Source of the DNA: Marinifilum sp. | GTDB lineage: Bacteria > UBA9089 > CG2-30-40-21 | NCBI GenBank assembly: GCA_020717845.1 | Contig: DYDG01000006.1 | Location: forward strand, 1 to 46,842 | Direction of reading: 5' to 3' | DNA length: 46,842 nt | Shown: positions 31,444-39,901 of the stretch, one piece after another | How positions within the stretch are numbered: position 1 is the first letter of the stretch | Layout: each line of letters opens with the position of its first letter | Translations under genes and position numbers: made by a program | Notes under the pieces: model-generated | Told to the model about the DNA's origin: nothing | Database searches by the model: none | Seen by the model: the letters and a program-made list of their open reading frames with translations, nothing else

Positions 31444-33428
31444 AAATGCAAACCCCGGATCTGACAGATAAGAATATCGAGCGACTCGCCGAACTTTTCC
31501 CGAATATTATTACCGAAACAAAAGATGAGAACGGCACCATCAAAAAGGCTGTTGATTTTGATCTGCTTAAGCAGGCTTTGTCCAAGGATCTTGTAGCGGG
31601 TGATGATGAGCGATACCGTTTGGACTGGCCCGGGAAAAAGGCATCACTTCTGAAAGCCAATATTCCCATAACCAAAACCTTGCGGCCTTGCCGTGAGGAA
31701 TCGGTTAATTTTGATACGACAGAGAATCTCTATATCGAAGGCGATAACTTTGAAGTGCTGAAGATTTTGCAGGAGAGCTATCTTGGTAAGGTGAAGATGA
31801 TCTATATCGATCCGCCGTATAATACCGGAAATGATTTTATTTATAAGGACAATTTTACCAAAAGCAAAGAGGATTACGAAGAGGAAATTGGCGTAGAAGA
31901 TGAAGAAGGCGGGAAGCTTTTTAGGAATACGGATTCAAACGGTAGGTTCCATTCGGATTGGCTGAGTATGATGTATGAACGGCTGGTTGTTGCGCGGGAT
32001 TTACTCAGAGATGATGGGGTGATTTTTATAAGCATTGATGATAATGAAGTGCATAATTTGAGGAAGATTTGTGATGAGGTGTTTGGAGAGCAACAATTTG
32101 AGTCGCAAATCATACCAATAGTAAATCCGGGCGGAAGAGACTATAAGCAAATAGCGATTACTAATGAATATCTATTGGTTTATTCAAAAAGTCCAGAACT
32201 TATACTGAATGAAATGCCTAAAGAAGTTGATTTTAAATTATCAGACTCCAAGGGAGGTTACATTCTACGAGAATTAAGAAATCGTAATCCAAAATTTCAT
32301 AGCGGTAACCGTCCAAATTTATTTTATCCATTTTTTGTTAATCTCGATTCTTTTTTAAATGGCTATTGCACAGTGAGTCTTACAAAAGACGCGCAACATA
32401 GCATAGAAGTAAGGCCTTACAATAGCGAAGGTAAAGAAAGTGTATGGAGATGGGGGAAGGTGAAAGCGGGAAAGGCAATTGAACCAAATAACCATGATTT
32501 AAGTCAAGTGCTTGCAAAACAGAAATCAGACGGAAATTGGAATATTTATGAGAAAAATAGAAGAAGTACCACGAAAGTCAAATCCGTTTGGGACGAAACG
32601 GAAATGCGCACAGAAAACGGGACAAGAACAATAAGGAATTTATTTGATGCAACTTATTTTGATCATCCCAAGCCGGTTGATTTAATCAAGCGTTGCGTGC
32701 AAATTGGATCAAATGGTGGTGATATAGTTTTAGATTTTTTCGCAGGATCTTCCACCACTGCTCATGCGGTTTTAATGCAAAACGCAGAGTCAGAAGATAG
32801 TGAGCATAGAAAGTTTGTTATGGTTCAGCTCCCTGAAAAAACTGATGAAAACAGCGAAGCCTATAAAGCGGGATACAAAACCATTGCAGATATCGGTAAA
32901 GAGCGTATCCGTCGCGCGGGCAAGAAAATAGTTGAAGATCTTAAAGCAAAAAATCAACAATTAGAGCTTGGTCAGGAGCTGGTTGACGCGAGCAAGCTTG
33001 ATATCGGGTTTCGTGTTTATAAAACCGACGAAAGCAATATGAAAGATGTGTTTTATCATCCGGCTAAGTTGGACCAGAAACAACTCGCATTTTCAGAGAA
33101 CAATATCAAAGAAGACCGCACTCCGGAAGATCTCTTAACTCAGGTGATTCTTGATCTTGGATTGGAGCTTTCTCTGCCCATTGAAACAAAGGAAATAGGC
33201 AAAAATACGGTCTTTATTGTTCAAACTAACGCGATTGTAGCTTGTTTTGACAATGATATTGACTTCAAAACTTGTGCTGAGCATGGTTGCATAGTTGACA
33301 CGATCGCGGGGCTAAAACCATTCAAAGTAGTTTTTAAAGACGCGAGTTTCAGGGATGACAAAGACCGTATTAATGTGGAAGAGCGGTTTAAGAGGCTTTC
33401 CCCTGAGACAAAGGTAACGGTGATATAA
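31431..33428 (+). CDS. type III DNA methyltransferase (Mod), N6-adenine
   Basis: A 665-aa DNA adenine methyltransferase and specificity subunit. Motif IV IYIDPPYNTGND lies near residues 123-134. Motif I VLDFFAGSSTTAHAV lies far downstream near 432-446, the beta-class order used by type III Mod. The intervening 300 residues contain the target-recognition region. The N-terminal LAELFPNIITE and the LDWPGKKASLLKAN stretch are typical of Mod. ATG overlaps the end of the truncated dinD by 13 nt, with AAGGGAG upstream. The target sequence cannot be read from the protein. Confidence 0.95.
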   Translation: MDKLKMQTPDLTDKNIERLAELFPNIITETKDENGTIKKAVDFDLLKQALSKDLVAGDDERYRLDWPGKKASLLKANIPITKTLRPCREESVNFDTTENLYIEGDNFEVLKILQESYLGKVKMIYIDPPYNTGNDFIYKDNFTKSKEDYEEEIGVEDEEGGKLFRNTDSNGRFHSDWLSMMYERLVVARDLLRDDGVIFISIDDNEVHNLRKICDEVFGEQQFESQIIPIVNPGGRDYKQIAITNEYLLVYSKSPELILNEMPKEVDFKLSDSKGGYILRELRNRNPKFHSGNRPNLFYPFFVNLDSFLNGYCTVSLTKDAQHSIEVRPYNSEGKESVWRWGKVKAGKAIEPNNHDLSQVLAKQKSDGNWNIYEKNRRSTTKVKSVWDETEMRTENGTRTIRNLFDATYFDHPKPVDLIKRCVQIGSNGGDIVLDFFAGSSTTAHAVLMQNAESEDSEHRKFVMVQLPEKTDENSEAYKAGYKTIADIGKERIRRAGKKIVEDLKAKNQQLELGQELVDASKLDIGFRVYKTDESNMKDVFYHPAKLDQKQLAFSENNIKEDRTPEDLLTQVILDLGLELSLPIETKEIGKNTVFIVQTNAIVACFDNDIDFKTCAEHGCIVDTIAGLKPFKVVFKDASFRDDKDRINVEERFKRLSPETKVTVI

Positions 33429-33430
33429 GT

Positions 33431-34465
33431 ATGAAAAAGAAAGAGCATAAATTGATTATTCGTAATTCAACAGCGGAGTTTTTGGTCTTTACTTCTCAAG
33501 CAGGAGAAGACGGGATTGATGTTCGTGTTGAAGATGAAAATGTCTGGCTTACGCAAAAATTGATTGCTAAACTCTTTGATGTTAAAATTCCAACAATTAA
33601 CGAGCATTTAAAAAACATTTTTGAGACACAAGAATTGCAGGAAAATTCAGTTATTAGGGAATTCCTAATAACTGCGGACGATGGGAAAAATTATCAGACA
33701 AAACATTATAATTTAGAAGCGATAATCGCGATGGGCTACAGAATAAATTCAGAAAGAGCAACAAATTTTAGAAGATGGGCAACGCAAGTATTAAAAGATT
33801 TTACTCTTCGCGGGTATGTCCTTGATGCTATGCGTTTAAAAAACGGAGCATATCTCAGCAAGCAATACTTTAAAGATTTAATTCTTGAGATTCGCGATAT
33901 TCGTGAAAGTGAAAGGAATTTTTATCAGCAAATTACGGATATCTATGCAACTGCGATTGATTATGATTTAAAGTCTCCTGCTACACAAGCCTTTTTTGCG
34001 ACAGTTCAAAATAAACTTCATTTTGCTACTCATGGACAGACGGCCGCAGAGATAATTGTAAATCGTGCCAATCATCAAAAAGAGTACATGGGACTTACAA
34101 CGTGGAAAAAAGCGCCTGATGGTAAAATCATAAAGTCAGATGTGATAGTCGCAAAGAATTACCTCAATGAAAAGGAGATTAAGTTTTTAAATAGAATTGT
34201 AACCATGTACCTTGATTATGCGGAGCATCAAGCAGAAATAGGTATTCCTATGACAATGAGTGATTGGGCAGAAAAATTGAATGCGTTTTTGAAATTTAAT
34301 AATGCAGACATTTTAAATGACTGTGGGAAAATAACAGCAGAAATTGCAAAATCATTCGCAGAGAGTGAATTTGAAAAATACCGTCCAACTCAAGATAAAC
34401 TTTTTGAAAGCGATTTTGATAAAGAGATGAAGAAGCTGGTCAATAAAATGGAGATAGACAAATGA
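33431..34465 (+). CDS. RhuM family protein
   Basis: A 344-aa protein of the RhuM family, first named from a Salmonella pathogenicity-island gene and of unknown biochemical function. The N-terminal VWLTQKLIAKLFDVKIPTIN domain, with an H-x-x-I segment resembling an HTH, the YNLEAIIAMGYRINS motif and FRRWATQVLKDFTLRGYVLD are characteristic. The C-terminal half contains ATHGQTAAEIIVNRA and MTMSDWAEKLNAFL, like a Fic-associated or DNA-binding module. It lies exactly between mod and res, 2 nt after mod and overlapping res by 4 nt, so all three are one translated unit. Confidence 0.88.
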   Translation: MKKKEHKLIIRNSTAEFLVFTSQAGEDGIDVRVEDENVWLTQKLIAKLFDVKIPTINEHLKNIFETQELQENSVIREFLITADDGKNYQTKHYNLEAIIAMGYRINSERATNFRRWATQVLKDFTLRGYVLDAMRLKNGAYLSKQYFKDLILEIRDIRESERNFYQQITDIYATAIDYDLKSPATQAFFATVQNKLHFATHGQTAAEIIVNRANHQKEYMGLTTWKKAPDGKIIKSDVIVAKNYLNEKEIKFLNRIVTMYLDYAEHQAEIGIPMTMSDWAEKLNAFLKFNNADILNDCGKITAEIAKSFAESEFEKYRPTQDKLFESDFDKEMKKLVNKMEIDK

Positions 34466-37400
34466 AATTGCAATTTAAACATCAACAATACCAAACAGAC
34501 GCCGCCTCAGCGGTTGTCCGGTGTTTTATCGGGCAAAGTAAAGGATTTAGGAAGGAAGTGGTGGAGAGGAGAGGAATTCTTACTTGCGAGATTTTTTCCA
34601 ATAAAAAACTGGAAATTATTGATAGCGATATCTTGAAGAATGTTCAAGCCTTGCAAAAAGAACAGGAGTTGAAGGTAGTTGACCGTTTAGATGGCCTGAA
34701 TTTTACTATCGAGATGGAAACTGGAACCGGTAAGACCTATGTTTATACCAAAACAATGTATGAGCTGAATAAGCATTATGGCTGGAACAAGTTTATTGTC
34801 ATGGTGCCATCCGTGGCTATTCGCGAAGGCGTGCATAAATCACTTGAAATAACCGCAGAGCATTTTCAGGGAATATACGGCAACAAGATCCGTTTTTCCA
34901 TTTACAACACCCAGAACAAATCAAATCTCATTAATATCAAGAGCTTTGCGGATACCTCGAATATCGAAGTGATCATTATGAATTATCAGGCTTTTGCCAC
35001 AACCAGTCAGGAATCCAGAAAAATTTTCCAGAAGCTCGATACATTGCAGTCCGAAAAGCCAATAGATATTATCAAGAGGGCCCGGCCAATCTTGATTATT
35101 GACGAGCCTCAGAGGTTTGGAGAGAAGGCGGAAAAGATCTTTTCCGACAGGGAATTTGACCAGTTGTTTACTTTGCGTTATTCCGCAACCCATAGACGAG
35201 ACTTTAATAAAATCTACCGCCTTGATGCCATTGATGCCTATAACCAGAAATTGGTTAAAAAGATAAGCGTAAAAGGTATTGAAGTGGTTGGCAACAGCGG
35301 AACCAACAGTTATCTGTTTTTGGATCGGATCCAGATCAGCACCGATAAATACCCGGTTGCTTATGTGGAGCTTGAAGTAAAGCAGACGACTGGTATTCAG
35401 AAGAAAATCAGGAAGATCAAGGAAAAGGATGATTTGTTTGTTTTATCCAACGAGCTTAATCAATATAAAGGGTTTATTGTAAAAGAAATTAATGGATTGA
35501 CTAATACGGTAGCGTTTACGAATGGCATTGAATTATCCGTCGGGCAGGCCACAGGGCATGTCGATGAAGAACATGTGCGGCGTATTCAGATACGGGAGAC
35601 AATAAAGTCGCATATTGAGAAAGAACGGATCATGTTCGCAAAGGGGATCAAGGTATTGTCGCTGTTCTTTATTGATGAGGTGGCGAAATACCGTGATTAC
35701 TCAAAGCTCGATCAGAAGGGTGATTACGCGCAAGTCTTCGAAGAGGAGTACAGGGAAGCCATAAGCCAACTTAACTTTTTTGAAGAAGAATATAACAAGT
35801 ATCTTTTGGGCCATTCAGTTGATGATATTCATAAAGGATATTTCTCGATCGATAAGAAAGGACACTTTGTTGATTCTAAAGAGAAAAAGAGTGAAGGCGG
35901 AAGTGATGATGAGAGCGTTTATGACCTGATCATGAAAAATAAAGAGAAACTTTTGGATTTGAAAGAGCCGACGCGGTTTATATTTTCCCACTCGGCACTT
36001 CGGGAAGGTTGGGATAATCCAAATATTTTTCAAATATGCACCTTAAAACACAGCCAGTCAACCATAAGTAAAAGGCAGGAGATCGGCCGGGGCTTAAGAA
36101 TCTGTGTTAATTCCAATGGTGATAGGATGGACACATCAGTGCTCGAGGGGGAGTTTTTTGATGTGAATAAGTTAACCGTTGTGGCAAGTGAATCGTATGA
36201 CTCTTTCGCGAGAGAGTTGCAGAACGAGATCGTTGAGTCGCTTTCTGAAAGGCCGGTTAAGCTGACCATCGATGTATTGAAAGGACTTGTTTTAAACAAT
36301 GATAAGGGTGAGAAATTTGTTTTTGATGATAAGACAGCAACAATTTTAATAGCAGATTTTATGAAAAAGAATTATATAAACGAAAACCTGCAAATAACAG
36401 ATACTTTAATTAAAGATATAGCGGATAAAAAGTTTGAAGTGCCACCCAAGTTAAAAGGATTTGAAACACAAGTTACCGATCTGTTGACCAAGATTCATAC
36501 AACAGCCAATTTTAAAGCATCGGAAAATGAAAACGCGAATAATGTAGCCGTTGAGGTATTGACTCCCAACGAAAACTTTGCGAAAAAAGAGTTTCAGGAT
36601 TTATGGAAGAAAATAAAAGTCAAAACAGTTTATGAAGTGGATTTTGACAGCGACGAGCTGATTAAAAAGAGCGTGGAGGCGATTGATAAGAATCTGACAG
36701 TTAAGAAGATTCTGGTGCATATTACTTCTGGTGAACAAGAAGACAAAATGGATGAATCAAGCCTTAAATCAGGCGAGAGCATGAGGAAACAGCAGAATAT
36801 CACGGAAAAAGTCGATTCACTTCTTGGTTCATTGAAATATGATATTGTTGCGGAGATTGCGAAAGAGACAAATCTTACAAGAAGGACTGTCGTTAAGATA
36901 TTGCAGGGCCTGCGGGTTGACACTTTTTGCAATTTCAGAGTAAATCCGGAAAGTTTTATCCATGGAGTGGTGAGTCTGATTAATAGTGAAAAGGCGTCAA
37001 CTCTCATCAATAATATAGTCTATTCAAAGACAGACCAATCCTATGATGACAGTGTATTCACTATCAATAATTTTAAGGGATCTCTGGCCGACAACATTCT
37101 TAAAGTGAAGAAACATGTGCATGATTATGTCAAAACTGATTCTATGGTAGAAAGAGACTTCGCGAAAGCGATTGAAACCGAAGATGTCTTGGTTTACGCC
37201 AAATTGCCGCAAGGGCAAAAAGGTTTTCAAATACCGACACCGCTTGGTAATTATTCTCCTGATTGGGCTATAGTCTTTGATGGAGAAAAATATAAATATG
37301 TCTATTTCATCGCGGAAACAAAAGGAAGCATGAAAAGTCTCCAGTTGAAAGAAGTTGAACAGAAAAAAATAAGCTATGCCAGAAAGCACTTTGAGGCTTT

Positions 37401-37470
37401 GGGTCATGCGGATATTAAGTATGATGTTATCGATTCGTATCAGTCGCTCCGGGATAAGGTGATGAAATAG
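34462..37470 (+). CDS. type III restriction endonuclease subunit (Res)
   Basis: A 1002-aa helicase-nuclease that, with Mod, translocates or slides on DNA and cuts between inversely oriented sites. Superfamily 2 motifs are Walker A METGTGKTYVY (near 85), Walker B-like IIDEPQRF (near 212), LRYSATHRRD (near 244) and ISKRQEIGRGLRI (near 535). The C-terminal nuclease has PDWAIVF (near 932) and FIAETKG (near 949), the PD...E-x-K pattern of type III Res. All motifs appear intact. The ATG overlaps the rhuM stop by 4 nt (ATGA). It is the last gene of the run; a 766 bp inverted-repeat element begins 57 bp later. Confidence 0.95.
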   Translation: MKLQFKHQQYQTDAASAVVRCFIGQSKGFRKEVVERRGILTCEIFSNKKLEIIDSDILKNVQALQKEQELKVVDRLDGLNFTIEMETGTGKTYVYTKTMYELNKHYGWNKFIVMVPSVAIREGVHKSLEITAEHFQGIYGNKIRFSIYNTQNKSNLINIKSFADTSNIEVIIMNYQAFATTSQESRKIFQKLDTLQSEKPIDIIKRARPILIIDEPQRFGEKAEKIFSDREFDQLFTLRYSATHRRDFNKIYRLDAIDAYNQKLVKKISVKGIEVVGNSGTNSYLFLDRIQISTDKYPVAYVELEVKQTTGIQKKIRKIKEKDDLFVLSNELNQYKGFIVKEINGLTNTVAFTNGIELSVGQATGHVDEEHVRRIQIRETIKSHIEKERIMFAKGIKVLSLFFIDEVAKYRDYSKLDQKGDYAQVFEEEYREAISQLNFFEEEYNKYLLGHSVDDIHKGYFSIDKKGHFVDSKEKKSEGGSDDESVYDLIMKNKEKLLDLKEPTRFIFSHSALREGWDNPNIFQICTLKHSQSTISKRQEIGRGLRICVNSNGDRMDTSVLEGEFFDVNKLTVVASESYDSFARELQNEIVESLSERPVKLTIDVLKGLVLNNDKGEKFVFDDKTATILIADFMKKNYINENLQITDTLIKDIADKKFEVPPKLKGFETQVTDLLTKIHTTANFKASENENANNVAVEVLTPNENFAKKEFQDLWKKIKVKTVYEVDFDSDELIKKSVEAIDKNLTVKKILVHITSGEQEDKMDESSLKSGESMRKQQNITEKVDSLLGSLKYDIVAEIAKETNLTRRTVVKILQGLRVDTFCNFRVNPESFIHGVVSLINSEKASTLINNIVYSKTDQSYDDSVFTINNFKGSLADNILKVKKHVHDYVKTDSMVERDFAKAIETEDVLVYAKLPQGQKGFQIPTPLGNYSPDWAIVFDGEKYKYVYFIAETKGSMKSLQLKEVEQKKISYARKHFEALGHADIKYDVIDSYQSLRDKVMK

Positions 37471-37527
37471 GCTGGCTTGTTTGGTATGGGTAGAATGAAA
37501 TATCAATAGACGATGGATGATTTATTT

Positions 37528-38293
37528 GGTTCTTTAACGAATCGTGTGGGCAAGTCAAATTTAAGTTGAATTTAACTTGCCTACATGATTAATTAAAGAA
37601 TCAGAAAAGTTAAAAAAAGAGTTAGCACGCTGATGAATAACTTTTTAGGTTGTGCATGATTGAGAGGATGACAGGCAAAAGTTATTCACAGCGAAATTGC
37701 AAAGGATTCTTTGAAGATTTAGGACACAGATTATAAAAGCAAAAAATAGGGAAAAAGCAAGAAACGATCGAAAAAACCGAAAAACCGAAAAAGCAGTGAA
37801 GGAGTGGAGAGGAAGAGGGATTAACCCAAAAATCCCGTAGTATTTCGACAGTGCTCAATGACCACGACAGACTGTTACGGAATGCAAAATCAGCGACAAC
37901 GACATACCTTATATGGTGGGCAACAGTAAATTTGACGCAACATATTGTGCACCTCTCATGCCAAATTCTTATTCCGTAACAGCCTGACGACTGAACGGAC
38001 AAATCGCTGTCTGGAACGTTGGCATGTCCACACCCGCAAGCCAGAAGGTCAGCGTTTTTTCTGAGAACATAATCTGTAATACAGTTGTGAGCATATATTT
38101 GTATGCTCTAAGCTGTCATAATCTGCAATTCTTTGGCAGCGTCAGACTACTTGTCTGTGAAATATGGTGAATCAGCGATACAAACCACAGACAGGGATGT
38201 CTGTAATGCCTTTAGATAGTATCTGTCACATTTATTGGTGTGCTATTTGGATGCGTTTGACATGGGCGGACCCACATGATTCGTTAAAGAACC
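37528..38293. mobile_element. 766 bp non-coding element bounded by 23 bp inverted repeats
   Basis: GGTTCTTTAACGAATC plus GTGTGGG at 37528-37550 is the reverse complement of 38271-38293 at 22 of 23 positions. A third, diverged inverted copy at about 37583-37602 makes the left end a hairpin by itself. The inside has no recognisable transposase but several hairpins (37872-37982, 38089-38108, 38189-38204). The 8 bp flanks differ, so no target duplication is seen. It looks like a non-autonomous or decayed transposon. The whole gap between res and yhcG (37471-38702) otherwise holds only the orphan promoter region. Confidence 0.55.
37872..37982. repeat. nested inverted repeat inside the 766 bp element
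   Basis: CTGTTACGGAAT (37872-37883) is the exact reverse complement of ATTCCGTAACAG (37971-37982), with partial matches continuing beyond. It encloses an 87 nt interior. A diverged TTCGACTTCGCTCAAT-type box lies immediately to its left at 37841-37866. Confidence 0.7.
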
Positions 38294-38303
38294 TTAATAT
38301 TGA

Positions 38304-38332
38304 TTGACAAAAGGGAGGTGAATGTTTATACT
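38304..38332 (+). promoter_or_regulatory. strong orphan promoter 370 bp upstream of yhcG
   Basis: TTGACA (38304-38309), an exact 17 bp spacer and TATACT (38327-38332), eleven bases outside the 766 bp element. The predicted start is about 38339. No convincing ORF begins within the next 360 bp, so it drives either a small RNA or a long 5' leader for yhcG. Confidence 0.65.
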
Positions 38333-38338
38333 GTATTT

Positions 38339-38404
38339 ATCTGGTGAAACAAATTTTTCCAATAAGCTTTATTGAGGGATCGACTGCTTGAGGGATAACC
38401 AGAT
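38339..38404 (+). ncRNA. candidate structured RNA / leader
   Basis: The predicted 5' end begins with ATCTGGT (38339-38345), complementary to ACCAGAT (38398-38404). This would form a closing stem around a 52 nt interior. The interior holds the hairpin AATAA-GCT-TTATT (38361-38373) and a TGAGGGAT direct repeat. A 5' end that immediately pairs is typical of small RNAs or leader elements. It matches no RNA family I know, and no terminator with a T-run is clear downstream. Confidence 0.3.
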
Positions 38405-38702
38405 GAAGTTGTAAAAGTCAGGGAAATCAGTGTCCTCAATCAGCTAAAATAAGGTGATTAATCTAATAATCTTGAGCTTACTTTTATGATTAAAAAACCC
38501 TCAGAATTTGGGTCGGAGTCCCATGAAAAATTCGCTAAATTTTTGAATGAAAAATTATAATTCACAGTGAACCAACACAAGTGTGAGTGTAGTGGTGCAG
38601 GAATGCGATTTTAGATTCGCAATCCACAATCTACGATTTGTAGGCTTCTCCACCATTTATTGACCGATTACAGACAATCCAGTCTTTTTGAGAGGGAATT
38701 AG

Positions 38703-39782
38703 ATGAAAAATAATGAAAAATCGGTAAGGAAACAGGTAGAAATGACGGCTAAAGTAGAGCCGAATATTCTTGTTTCAGATATCCGAAAAATGATAGATGA
38801 AACTCGCGGGGCTGTTGCTGTTGCGGTTAATGCAGGACTTACGATGCTTTATTGGCAGATAGGCAAGAGGATAAATACAGAAATACTTAAAGGTAACCGG
38901 GCCGAATACGGCAAGGAGATTTTGCCGACAGTGTCGGCAAAATTAACGCCCATATATGGCGAAGGATTCAAAGAGCGTAATTTAGCGCGAATGGTCAAGT
39001 TTACCGAATATTTTCCTGATGAACAGATTTTCTCGACACTGTCGAGAAAATTGAGCTGGAGTCATTTTGTTGAAATTCTGCAGGTTCGAGATGGGTTAGC
39101 CCGAGATTTCTACGCTGAGATGTGCCGTATGGAGCGTTGGAGTGTGCGGACATTGCGAAAGAAAATCAGCGGGATGATGTTTGAACGCACGGCTATTGCC
39201 AAAGAGCCCGATACTGTGATCAAAATGGAACTTGCCTCTTTAAGGGAAGAAGACAAACTTTCGCCTGATTTGATATTCCGCGATCCATACTTTCTTGATT
39301 TTCTGGGGCTTAAAGATGGATATCAGGAAAAAGACCTTGAATCGGCAATATTGCGTGAGTTGGAATCATTCATCCTGGAGCTTGGCGTTGGGTTTACTTT
39401 TGTCGAACGGCAAAAGCGAATTATTGTTGACGGTGAAGATTTTTATCTCGATCTTTTGTTTTATCACCGCAATTTACGCAGGCTTGTGGCAATCGAATTA
39501 AAGCTGGAAAAATTCAAGCCCGACCACAAAGGGCAGATGGAATTATATCTTCGCTGGCTGGATAAATACGACCGCAAAGAAGGTGAGGAACAACCGATTG
39601 GGTTGATATTGTGTGCAGGAAAAGCCAATGAACAAATAGAGCTTCTGGAACTTGGCAAAAGCGGCATTCGCGTAGCAGAATATATGACGAAACTTTTGCC
39701 CAAGGAAATCCTTGCCAAGAAATTTCACGAAGCAATCAGAATTGCTCATCTGCGGCTTGAAAATAATGGAAAGGAAGAGTAA
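38703..39782 (+). CDS. YhcG/DUF1016 family PD-(D/E)XK nuclease
   Basis: A 359-aa protein of the YhcG (DUF1016) family, putative nucleases common in defence islands. The N-terminal DUF1016 region shows LYWQIGKRI, EYGKEILPTVSAKL and FKERNLARMVKF. SWSHFVEILQV and DFYAEMCRMERWSVRTLRKK follow. The C-terminal nuclease domain has the YLDLLFYH strand with its acidic residue near 250 and VAIELKLEKFKPDHKGQM with the E-x-K near 264-266. The active-site residues appear intact. GAGGG precedes the ATG. It is the last gene of the defence island; lptD follows. Confidence 0.9.
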   Translation: MKNNEKSVRKQVEMTAKVEPNILVSDIRKMIDETRGAVAVAVNAGLTMLYWQIGKRINTEILKGNRAEYGKEILPTVSAKLTPIYGEGFKERNLARMVKFTEYFPDEQIFSTLSRKLSWSHFVEILQVRDGLARDFYAEMCRMERWSVRTLRKKISGMMFERTAIAKEPDTVIKMELASLREEDKLSPDLIFRDPYFLDFLGLKDGYQEKDLESAILRELESFILELGVGFTFVERQKRIIVDGEDFYLDLLFYHRNLRRLVAIELKLEKFKPDHKGQMELYLRWLDKYDRKEGEEQPIGLILCAGKANEQIELLELGKSGIRVAEYMTKLLPKEILAKKFHEAIRIAHLRLENNGKEE

Positions 39783-39901
39783 AAAGGAAGAGTAAATGGC
39801 TCTTTAGTAGTGAGGGTCGGGAGACCCGTAATTTAACTCAAGACATGCTTAAGGACGCACCTGAAGGTGCTCACTACATTATGGCACAAAGGGATATAAA
39901 A

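Noticed and set aside
37682-38002. 106-codon minus-strand frame in the gap after res
   Set aside because: It spans the nested inverted repeat and a dispersed box; composition is Cys/Phe-rich and unlike a protein, with no initiation signal.
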